Shown here in pieces: positions 33,734 through 43,072 of a DNA stretch of 64,000 nucleotides; the stretch's first letter is position 1, and the number at the start of each line of letters is the position of its first letter. Made by a program: the position numbers and the translations under genes. The stretch is from Scolanthus callimorphus (Eukaryota; Cnidaria; Anthozoa; Actiniaria; Edwardsiidae): positions 25,880,790 to 25,944,789 of the forward strand of contig CM066913.1 in assembly GCA_033964015.1 (NCBI GenBank). Reading direction: 5' to 3'. Under the pieces are notes generated by a model. That model was not told the origin of the DNA and made no database searches. It was given only the letters and a program-made list of their open reading frames with translations.

Positions 33734-33802
33734 CTGCTTGGCAGGGAGTCACCTCAGCTCCTGTGTTCTCTACCACACCCTCTTCTAGTCCACTTCCAGT
33801 TT
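33734..33802 (-). CDS. Cassette exon 3
   Basis: 69 bp between TTCTTAAG|AAACTG and CAAGCAG|GTAAGA. Phase 1-1, open: TGSGLEEG, VENTGAEV, PCQA; one extra codon compared with cassettes 2 and 4. The intron on its 3' side has a partial duplicate of intron sequence (AATTTCCTCTTTCTAAGCTG near 33155, also near 32620) without an exon. Confidence 0.62.
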
Positions 33803-34671
33803 CTTAAGAAAAATAAATCGGTTAATTGCCAACATTTGATCACATTACAAAATGTGCCCAAAAGGAAGATCATTTTCTCTAATTTTTTTTCAGACAGGAT
33901 CTGTCAAAACAGTACTGCATCAGGCCTGAGTTCTCTAAAATTGTGTACAGAAAATTACAGAAAAGATCCATGCCCATGAGAGATTAGGACATTCCAGCAG
34001 ATACATTAGGAGCTTAATTCATCTCTTACATGTTTTTCCTTTACAATCCCATAATTTTTCACTGCAAATTATTTACGGGATGGGGAGTAGGAAATCTCTG
34101 CCCGGCCTCCCCCTCTCGGTGTATGGGATGGACTTTTTATGAAACTCCACATATTGCCATCTTACACTCAGCGGAAGCATATATCTGCATATCCCTCCTT
34201 TTCCTTTCTGCCCATGGAATCTGCTGAAACTTATGGGTACAAGTAAAACATTCACTACACTTGGGACCATAAAATGATTCTTCCTTTGGGTACCACAATT
34301 GTACATTTTTTCTCACTTGACCACATGCATGAGTGTATGTGCAGAACTAACAAAAGTCATCCACCAAAAGGAATCCTCACATGATCTGAATTGGGTGGTA
34401 CAAGATGTAAATGTACTATTGGCCGATTTGGTCTATAGCAAAAATATTGTGAAAGGAAAGTCCTCTTTCTCAGCTGGGATCTGTGGTAAACCCGACACAC
34501 AGGCAGATTCCCGAGGCTCCCCACAATATTCGACTGCGATATAGACAAGATCTATACTTTTAACACGAGGGAGTTGAGAATTCCAGGGATGAGGGGCTGA
34601 ATTCACTTGTTATTCCCCAATAATAAAAGGCTCGCTTTTTACCGTTCAAACTAAAATATATACTAGCTTAC

Positions 34672-34737
34672 CTGCTTGGCAGGAAATCACCTCAGCTATG
34701 CTCTCTGCCATGCCCTGTTCTCCTCCACTTTCAGTTT
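34672..34737 (-). CDS. Cassette exon 2
   Basis: 66 bp between TTCTTAAG|AAACTG and CAAGCAG|GTAAGC. Phase 1-1, open: TESGGEQG, AESIAEV, SCQA. Closest to the array consensus. Confidence 0.62.
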
Positions 34738-34978
34738 CTTAAGAAAAAGAAAACATGTCAGCCCAACCATGCTGCTTAAAGTTTTGTATTTGTTTCAGGG
34801 CCCTGTGCTTCCAAAAAGCAAATTTTAGCAAGATTTATTTATCCAAGTGTTTTATAAAAAGTGCATTTGAATATCACAAACTAAAATTTCTGTCTCATGA
34901 GGGGCTCATAAAGCTCTCCTGTAATCTTGGTGAGTCTGACTGCTGTCATTTAAAACCATTGAAATTAGGATAAGCGTA

Positions 34979-35177
34979 TTTAGTCAAATACTTCAAATCA
35001 CACTAGTGGTCTATTATCAATGCTGCATTCTGATTGGTTGAGCTACTAGTAGGCTATAAGTTATAGCCTACTGGTAGCAAAAAGTGTCGGATTTGAAAGC
35101 CAGAAAATGCCAAATGACCAGAACAAAAACATTTTTTTGGCAATACAAATTGACCTACTAGTGTGATTTGACTAAAA
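34979..35177. mobile_element. MITE, second copy of TTTTAGTCAAATCACAC family (inverted)
   Basis: Inverted relative to 28549-28725 and similar along its length (AATGCTGCATTCTGATTGGTTG, AAGCCAGAAAATG...). It lies in the intron between cassettes 1 and 2. Confidence 0.75.
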
Positions 35178-35179
35178 TA

Positions 35180-35692
35180 ATTATTCATCTCGCCCTCATG
35201 GCCCGGAGGGGGGGGGGGGGGGGTATTCCCTATAATTTTTTTATTGGACCAACAGGGATGCTTGGCCTGAAAGGGGTAGGGTTTTCAGGCTGGAGGTATA
35301 AGAAAGGGGTAGGGTTTTCAGGTTGGGTATAAGGAAGGGGTAGGTTGGACTGGGTATAAAAAACAGTAGGGAAAATTGCAATTTTGGTATAAAAAAAGGG
35401 TCTGTATTTCACCGGAATTTCAACCAAAACGTGGGAGCAAAACCGTTTCTTTTTTAACAGAGCACAAAGCAGATTCTTCATGCTTGGTATAAGAAAGGGG
35501 TACCTTTTTTCAGCTTTGGTATAAGGAAGGAGTTACCCCTTTTGCTCTAAAATTGGTATACAGATGGGTAAGGGGTCCAGAACCTGGGCCGAGCATCCCC
35601 AAAGAAAAGTTTTGGGAGTACCCCCCTGGGCCTCATGGCCTCTGAGTCAATAGCCCATTCGGCCTTTGGCCTCAAATGGGCTAATGACTCAG

Positions 35693-35722
<30 letters not shown>
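35180..35722. mobile_element. Palindromic MITE split by a later insertion
   Basis: ATTATTCATCTCG...CTGAGTCAATAGCCCATT pairs with AAATGGGCTAATGACTCAG...CTCGAGGAATAAT; the loop is GGCCTTTGGCC. A 429-bp element of the CCCGG family interrupts its left arm. The half element at about 28487-28545 is a relative. Confidence 0.7.
35202..35630. mobile_element. MITE, CCCGGAGGGG ends, 8-bp TSD CCTCATGG
   Basis: Begins CCCGGAGGGGGG, ends ACCCCCCTGGG. A perfect 8-bp duplication CCTCATGG lies at 35194-35201 and 35631-35638. The interior has repeated GGTATAAGAAAGGGGTAGGG-like motifs. End sequence and duplication length match the elements at 17128 and 53063. Confidence 0.82.
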
Positions 35723-35726
<4 letters not shown>

Positions 35727-35735
35727 CCATCTTAC

Positions 35736-35798
35736 CTGCTTGGCATGTAGTCTCAGATGTGCTTTCTGCCAAACCTTGTTCTATTCCACTTTCAGTTT
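35736..35798 (-). CDS. Cassette exon 1
   Basis: 63 bp between CTATTCAG|AAACTG and CAAGCAG|GTAAGA. Phase 1-1, open: TESGIEQG, AESTSET, CQA. It joins the start exon in phase 1, giving ...EKRA-E-TESG. Confidence 0.62.
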
Positions 35799-36080
35799 CT
35801 GAATAGAAATAAGAAATAAACTTAATACATTATAAGTACTGTAGGTATCCACATTTGATGCAAGTAAAAAAGCCCAGAAGAAAGAACACAGACATGATCA
35901 GTCAAAACCACAGACAGTAAAGCTTACTGAGGTCTGATAACTCTCAAAATTGCGTAAATTACAACAAAACATCAAAACTAACGGTGCATTATGCTGAAAG
36001 TAGAATAAAATAAACACGATTTCTTTGGAATGAAAAGTGGCTACATGTAGTCACTCTGACTATTGACAGTCCCAGCTCAC

Positions 36081-36960
36081 CTGCTCTTTTTTCACGTTGT
36101 TTTCTGCGCCGTTCGGCCTGGCGAAGTCTCTCTCGTTTTCTATACTCTTCCGAAGAATTTTTCCTTGCTTGCCTTCTCCTTTCATTCTCCGTTTCTTTAA
36201 CTGACAAGTTTTGTCTAGCTTGTCTTTTCCTTTCCCTTTCCAGTTCTCTCTCTTCTCCCGTAGCATTTTGCCTCGCATCCCTCTTTCTGCCACGTTCATT
36301 CTCTCTATCTTCTTCCGTAGCATTTTGCCTCGCATCCCTCTTTCTGCCACGTTCATTCTCTCTCTCTTCTTCCGTAGCATTTTGCCTCGCATCCCTCTTT
36401 CTGCTACGTTCATTCTCTCTATCTTCTTCCGTAGCATTTTGCCTCGCATCCCTCTTTCTGCCACGTTCATTTTCTCTATCTTCTTCCGTAGCATTTTGCC
36501 TCGCATCCCTCTTTCTGCTACGTTCATTCTCTCTATCTTCTTCCGTAGCATTTTGCCTCGCATCCCTTTTTCTGTCACGTTCATTTTCTCTATCTTCTTC
36601 CGTAGCATTTCGCCTCGCATCCATCATTCTGAGACGTTCATTCTCTCTCTCTTCTTCCGTAGCATTTTGCCTCGCATCCCTCTTTCTGCTACGTTCATTC
36701 TCTCTATCTTCTTCCGTAGCATTTTGCCTCGCATCCCTCTTTCTGCCACGTTCATTCTCTCTGTCTTCTTCCGTGACATTTTTCCTGGCCAAAGCTTTTC
36801 TCTCTCTTTCTCGTTCCCGGATTATTTCATCGGTGCAGAGGCTTCGCCGTTTTCGCTCTTTTTCTCGTCTCTGCATCTTCTCTTCGTCGGTCAAAATTCG
36901 CTTTGTGCCAGCTGCTTTCGCTACTTCGTCTTCTTCATCAGAATAAACACTTGACTCCAT
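36081..36960 (-). CDS. Start exon with 19-residue charged repeats (Helitron-type N terminus)
   Basis: ATG at 36960-36958 begins MESSVYSDEEDEVAKAAG; an upstream in-frame ATG (37014) gives a less likely hydrophobic leader. After an acidic start and a basic stretch come about ten repeats of 57 bp encoding the pattern NATEEDRENERGRKRDARQ, then a degenerate repeat tail and RRRKQREKRA. The donor AGCAG|GTGAGC ends the exon in phase 1 (880 bp), matching the phase of every cassette exon. The repeats should form a long charged helix or coiled coil. Many animal Helitron proteins start with Arg/Glu-rich 'TPEERE'-like repeats, which is why I link it to the Helitron-type gene; the link is inference. The 57-bp unit keeps the other minus frame and one plus frame open, which is a repeat artefact. 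Confidence 0.7.
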
Positions 36961-37339
36961 TATTCGCTCGTTTGATATTATTTCCAAAGAGATAATACAA
37001 AATACGAACTTCAAGTGTTAAAATAAAAGCAGTTTTTGTGAGTTGTTTCCTTTCAGTAGCTAAAAGTCGCCAGAGAAAAACATTTCTCCAACTTGAAGCT
37101 TGTAAAATTATCAACTACTGCGGAAAAAAATATATTATTTTATTATAAATGAGCCGCGTGCGCGTCCCAATTCCCGCCAAAATACAAATACACAGGGCTC
37201 CCAAGTGTAACATTGTTCCAAATAGCATTCAGATAACGTCACATCACGTCACCATGGTAACATCCGCTTGCACTCTCTGCTAAAAGTACCTCATATCTAC
37301 ATAAGATGGTTTACTGACAACCTTCCCTTTAATATTTAA

Positions 37340-38279
37340 CTTTCAAGAAATGACACAGGGATCCCATGTGTACACGGACGGCCGACGGACGATCTCTTCA
37401 CGAGATAATGATTTTTCAAGCATAGATGACGTCATCGATTGCGTCACAACACGTGACCACTTCATTTCGCTCATCTGGTGACCTGGACAACATTACCCAA
37501 GTTTGGTTGGTTTAGAGTCTTCCTTTCATGAGATATTCATTTTTCAAGCAAAGATGACGTCATCGATGACGTCATACCACTTGAACACCTCCTTTCGCTC
37601 ATCTGGTGGCCTAGACTACACTACCCAAGTTTGGTTGTTTTAGAGTCTTCCCTTCACGAGATATTGATTTTTCGAGCATAGATGACGTCATCGATGACGT
37701 CATATCACGTGACCACTTCATTTCGCTCACCTGGTGACCTAGACTACACTACAAAATAGTTTGGTTGTTTTGGAGTCTTTCCTTCACGAGATATTAATTT
37801 TCAATCACTGATGACGTCATCGATGACGTCACATCACGTGTCCGTGCTACAGCACCCCCCTTGTGGCATAGACAAAATATCCCAAGTATGGTTGTCTTAG
37901 CATGTTCCCTTGAGGAGATATAATTATTTCTTTGCATACCACAGGGTTCCCATGTGTACACGGACGGACGGACGACGGACGGACGGACGGACGGACGGAC
38001 GGACGGCGTACGCTATAGGTTTAATACCAGAAAAATAAAGAAAAAATCATATCTCCGAAAGGGTAGCTTCTATAGAAGCCAAACTTGGACAAGCTTTCAA
38101 AGACCATAAGAGGAATTCTACACCAAAGTCACGTGCCCTTACGTCATCAATGACGTCATCAAAATGATCCATAATGCCCGTGACGTTCAAAAATCAGCTC
38201 GATAGTATACTATACGTTTTTTTCCTTAGGTATGGTGCTCCGCTTGCGCGGGCCTTCGGCCCGCGCAGGAGCTCCGCTA
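37340..38279 (+). repeat. Tandem repeat with TGACGTCA palindromes, copy B
   Basis: Second copy of the repeat at 5786-6590: four units of about 125 bp with paired TGACGTCA (37428-37835), then GGTTCCCATGTGTACACGGA, a GGAC(G) microsatellite (37961-38007), CATATCTCC...GAAGCCAAACTTGGAC, and the GCGCGGGCC hairpin. Confidence 0.8.
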
Positions 38280-38283
38280 TTAA

Positions 38284-39019
38284 ATATGTGGGAACTGTAA
38301 GAATGAATTTTATATGGTTTATGTGAGAAAATAAAGATATTTATATCACATACCTTCATTTGAGTCTTTCTTCCTTCCCTTTATGCCACTTTGGGTTGAA
38401 ATAGTGACATTTTCACATTTGCTCCCGGTGTCTTGCCGACGGCCCGAAACCTTGAAAGTGTAGCGATAAGTCCCAAGAGGTCTGGGCGAGAATATTTTTT
38501 TATTTTGCGAACGTCGTCCCAAGGATTCTTCCCTGAGCCGTCACACTACGCCGATCACGGTCCAAGGTTTCGGGCCGTCGGCAAGAAGTCGGAAGAGTGG
38601 CGTGACTCGCAAACTGTTCAGCAGATCGTACTGAACATCCCTTTTGCCGGTTTAATTTTTAAAAAAGGTTAAAATAGAACGTGAAAAAAGCAAATTCGAA
38701 AGTTTTAGCTCGGTAGGAAAGATACATCATCTGACTTTAATGTTTCCGAGGTCAAATGCCAAATAATTGAAATTGAGTGGAATTCGGGGCCTCGAATAAA
38801 GCTGGTAGCGTGTTTGTAGCGTGGTATTTGACAAAATGGCGTCTGAGTTGCCAGCCTTCCAAATCTTATAGACACCGGGAGCAAATGTGAAAATGTCACT
38901 ATTTCAACCCAAAGTGGCATAAAGGGAAGGAAGAAAGACTCAAATGAAGGTATGTGATATAAATATCTTTATTTTCTCACATAAACCATATAAAATTCAT
39001 TCTTACAGTTCCCATATAT
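38284..39019. mobile_element. DNA element with about 150-bp TIRs and TTAA duplication
   Basis: Arms 38284-38433 and 38870-39019 are inverted copies (outer end ATATGTGGGAACTGTAAGAA, inner end TTGCTCCCGGTGTCT). TTAA flanks both ends (38280-38283, 39020-39023). The joined flanks (CTATTAATACACAGATTG) match the related sequence near 15355 read in reverse, an independent sign that this was an insertion. A nested 24-bp inverted repeat (38431-38454, 38563-38586) lies inside. No transposase; TTAA targets are typical of piggyBac and Kolobok. Confidence 0.88.
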
Positions 39020-39435
39020 TTAATACACAGATTGTAAGCTTGGGCTGCCTGTGGAGAGCATACACAACAGATGCTCCAGGGTTCAAACTATTTTTTGCAA
39101 AATCTGCTCAAATTTGCTGGCTTCAAGGGCACTGTTACTACCAACCTGCACAAAATTCACAAAATGTTGTAATGAGTATACGCATCATCAAGCAATTCTG
39201 CACCTTCCACAAATATGCAACACAAAATTTGCCATCGATTTTGGCCATTTTCGCAAACAATTTGACTCATGTCCCACACAATTAACAACATTTATTTTGT
39301 TCCTATATTTTGAGGTGAAATAGCCGCCAAAGTCACTTTCCTCTCTCATTATTTAAAAGGGGAAAAACATCTCATACAAACCAGTAAGCAAAAAATAACT
39401 GTATCTAGGATCAGATAATAACATAAGTGTGCTTG

Positions 39436-39573
39436 AGAGTGGTTTTCATAAACCCATGAAACAAAGTGTGATAGTCAAAGTGTAGTAATCAAGCCAGCAC
39501 AAAAAAAAGAAATTAGAGTGTATTAGTACTACATATGCAAAAGTGTATTGTACGGGTTTATGAAAACCACTCT
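39436..39573. mobile_element. Small MITE with 20-bp TIRs
   Basis: AGAGTGGTTTTCATAAACCC at the left and its exact inverse at 39554-39573; 138 bp, no coding sequence. Target duplication not clear. Confidence 0.75.
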
Positions 39574-40055
39574 AACTAGTTTTTAGCTGTATAATAAAGT
39601 ATGATTTTCATGGTTATTCCTGAAGTTTTGGAACCTGAATAATGAGCCAATTTCAACCAGAAATGTCAGAAACATATAAGCAAGTTGAAATGTGTACTAA
39701 CAAACATTGCTTTAGTACCAAGCTACGGAATATTCGCAGAATAAACAATTGAACTGATTTTGAAAATAATGTTGTTGCAAGACTTCAAGATGTTAAATGA
39801 CTAGTGCATAAATGATCACTTATCACTGTTGCTCTACTTTATTTGACCAAAAATTAAATATTATGAAAAGAAAACCTGCTTGGGTAAGCAGGCAAGAGTT
39901 CATTATTGACCAAATATATAAACTCATCAGATATAATCCACAGCGTGGTTCGCCATTACATGTTTCAACTACGGGTAAGTTATATGTTTCTGTTTCAACC
40001 TGATTCATTACACACAAAGGGTGCTCTCCATTTCCCAAAAATTTTCAGTTTGAGT

Positions 40056-40957
40056 TGAGGCCGGGGTGCTTTCCATTTACCGCAATTTTCCAGTAATACA
40101 GATTGGAAATCAAATTGAAAGCATTATTCTGGGACGAAAACCAGGAAGATGTCAAATGGAAAGCATTTTCCCGATATTTTCGAAATTATCAGTTTCTTGG
40201 ACAAGCTCAAAAGGCATTGTCCTATGGGTACATTTTTGGTATTTTTTCTCCTGGCGTGTCTATCTTGCAGGTAGCAGGTTTGCAGGTAGCAGGTTTGCAG
40301 GTAACAGGTAGCAGGTAACAGGTACATAGCAGGTAGCAGGTAACAAACTCAATAAAATTAAGCTATAAATTTTCAGAGATTCCAATTGTTTGCGAAAAAA
40401 TCCGGCAAAACGCAGGTTGTGTTCTTGGCTGGAAAAACAATCCCATTATTTCCCAAGATTTCCCGCCAAACTAAGTCCAAGCAACTATGCTATTTTTAGG
40501 CTTGAATATGTATTACCGTGGGAAAGCTTGCTTGTGATTGGCTACTTTTATTTTGTCTCAAAACTCAGCTCTGTGATCAGAACTTACAGTTATGAGCGAA
40601 ACCTTTTATTAGCTGTATCGTATTGTGTGCACGTCGGGAAGTTTCATACTCAAAACTTATCGGCCACCCTAAGAGATTATACAAGTAGAAGACAAAGCGC
40701 GGCCCATTTTCAGCAAAGAACACTACCTGCGTTTTGTTGGATTTTTTGCGTAAACAATCCGAATCTCTGAAAATGTATAGCTTAATTTCATTGGGTTTTG
40801 TTACCTGTTACCTGCTACCTGTTACTTGTTACCTGCTACCTGCTACCTGCAAAATAGACACGCCGTTTTTCCCCGTGCTGGCCTTCTCCATTTGATTTCT
40901 CACCGGTCATACAGTATGATACCGAACATTGTTGGTAAATGGAAAGCACCCCAAAAC
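40056..40957. mobile_element. Foldback element with GGTAGCAGGTAACA minisatellite arms
   Basis: Outer inverted ends GGGGTGCTTTCCATTTACC and GGTAAATGGAAAGCACCCC. Inner arms (about 40250-40416 and 40727-40864) contain 7-bp units GGTAGCA/GGTAACA in opposite orientation and unique sequence around CCAATTGTTTGCG...AAACGCAGG. Arms made of short tandem repeats are a feature of foldback (FB)-type elements. The 126-codon frame inside is not recognisable as a gene. Confidence 0.7.
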
Positions 40958-41861
40958 TCACATAGAGTTTCCACAATCATATGGAGGTAAACTATCCCAC
41001 AGCCTGTGGTTCATGTCTGTGAATCTGTTGCATTTGCCGTACTCCCCTGTATCCTATTTCTTTGTTTTTGAAAGAACTCATTCGTTCGAAATACTGTCTT
41101 CTTAAAGGGACATTGGTCATTTAAATAAGCAATCTTAATTCCCTATCACGTTTTAATCTAAAAACGACACAAATGTAGCGGCAAGAGCGATACTCGAAGT
41201 CGATTCGACCATGTCCATGTCCATTGCCCGGAGTAATTAATCGATGAAAATCGATCATCGGATAGCCAATCGATAAATCGATATTAATCGATCAAATCAG
41301 TCAATTAATATTGATTGATATTGGCAATCGATGATTAATCGATAGTCACACGTTGATAATCTTAATTTCATCGATTTGCATCGATTATTATCGACTGTCA
41401 TCGATTAACATCGAATTTCATCGATTAACATTAAATTTCATCGACTAATATTTACTAGAAAAGAGGAGCTCTGTTATCAATGAAAATAGTACCGGCATTA
41501 CAGCCAACTCTCGCCTTGCGGATACGCCAACATTACGGACACCTCGCTATTATGGACAAAAGTTGGACCCCCATCTAAGGCCTACGGTAAATGCCACTCA
41601 TAGAATGATCACTCATAGGATGCCGCTTTATACTTTATAATCAATTAATATCTATTGTTTTGTATTGGAACGGCATTGCTTCGTCTACTGGTTTGTTCAT
41701 ATTTCTCAATATGCAACAACAGTTTGGAATTCAACGTTGTATTTCAACTTTGATAGCTGCAAATTGATACCCAACTGCAATCATATCAAATAAAATGTTG
41801 ACAAAATCGGCAGCGCACTCACGTTTTCGTCACTACCGTAAAACAAAGCAGTTTCACGTCC

Positions 41862-42332
41862 TAGGGTCCTGTCCACACTAACGCGTTTTCAAAAGTATCC
41901 GTTTTCAAACTTATACGGATTCGCAGCGTGTTAGTGTGGATGGGAGATTCGGAAAATTTAGCTACACAAAAAGCGATCAGTTTTTATTTGATGTTCAGTG
42001 TGGAAGGACAGCCTCAAATTAAGTGGTACAGTTGACGTCATCATTTTCATTTTTATCCGGATTCGACCGTCCACGCTAAACCGATATGTATGCGGATTCG
42101 TTTTTATTCACTTTCTAGTGCGTTTTCAAACTTATACAGATTCGATGAAAACGATCAGCGTGTTAGTGTGGACTGAAGGCCTAAACGTATCAAAAAGTAT
42201 ACGGATTCAAACGAAAACGCGTTAGTGTGGACAGGCCTACCCTGCGACCAGTGATTTCCTCCTCTCTTAGGCCGGCGACTAGCGGCCTAAGAGAGGAGGA
42301 AATCACTGCTCGCAGGGTAGGACAGGACCTTA
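41862..42332. mobile_element. Nested MITE, GGTCCTGTCCACACTAACGC
   Basis: GGTCCTGTCCACACTAACGCG at the left. The inverse GCGTTAGTGTGGACAGG is at about 42219-42235 and the outermost GGACAGGACC at about 42322-42332. Between them lies a short palindrome (CAGTGATTTCCTCCTCTCTT and inverse, 42240-42320) that seems inserted in the right end. The interior repeats TATACGGATTCG. Confidence 0.65.
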
Positions 42333-42506
42333 GTTCTGAAGAAAACGGTTGAAATGCATTTGATTTCATACATTTGCACGTGCGCGCTTTGTGTTCTGTA
42401 ATCAAGTACATTGTCCTCTGCCGTTGTCGTCCTCGTTGCCGTCGTCGCATCGTAAGGTCTCTATTGCGGACTCTCCGTAACGAGAGTTGACTACTACTCC
42501 CCAACT

Positions 42507-42626
42507 TAGCCTGCGTAGCAAGGTTTCCCGTCAGTGTTTCAGAGGTCAGAGAAACGTTTTGCGCGCGGCCAAGTCATTTTGAATCTCGTATTTGTAAACT
42601 CCATGGAAATGCTTGCTACGCAGGCT
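42507..42626. mobile_element. Nested MITE, AGCCTGCGTAGCAAG ends, about 9-bp TSD
   Basis: TAGCCTGCGTAGCAAGG and CTTGCTACGCAGGCT are inverted ends. The flanks TCCCCAACT and TCCCCCAACT are a 9-bp duplication with one extra C. Same type of end (TAGCCTGC) as 50731-50916. Confidence 0.75.
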
Positions 42627-43072
42627 TCCCCCAACTACTACGGATCCACTACTACTCCATTGCGCTACTCAGATATCCTATATGGAACCTTTTCAGGGTG
42701 AATTGAATTCAATGAAAATCGATGCTAATCGATGTTAATCGATGATGATACTATCATCGATTGCTAATCGATAAAAGGTCACAAATTTGCTGTTCATCGA
42801 TTAACCATCGATTTCCAATATTAATCGATTGATTAGCATCGATTATTATCTATTAATATCGATTTTCATCGATTATCGGTTTCATCGATTAATTACTCCG
42901 GGCCATTGGCATTAACGGCAAACTTTGCATAAAACTACCTACAAATATGCATAAACTGCCTACAAATAAAACACGAGTTTTAACACTTTTTAATAAAATT
43001 ACCTCATCGATAGATGCCATACTTCCTTAGATGTTCACAGAACTTGTAAGGGCGCTATTGGATGAAGTATTT

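Larger units (their letters stand above)
41227..42902. mobile_element. ATCGAT-rich foldback element, 6-bp TSD CCATTG
   Basis: Ends CCCGGAGTAATTAATCGATG and its inverse; the arms (about 41227-41460 and 42700-42902) are built from ATCGAT-type units. The exact duplication CCATTG is at 41221-41226 and 42903-42908. At least two smaller elements are nested inside. Non-coding. Confidence 0.85.

Noticed and set aside
36060..36620. Minus-strand 186-codon frame of MRGKMLRKKIER repeats
   Set aside because: Second frame of the same minisatellite; it does not connect to the acidic start or to the cassette exons.
36211..36954. Plus-strand 247-codon open frame rich in SILPRIPLSATFILS
   Set aside because: Shadow of the 57-bp coding repeat on the minus strand; the hydrophobic repeat has no start context, and the minus frame has the matching splice phase and a charged-repeat pattern known from Helitron proteins.
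40390..40770. 126-codon plus-strand frame
   Set aside because: Lies across both arms of a foldback element; no domain.
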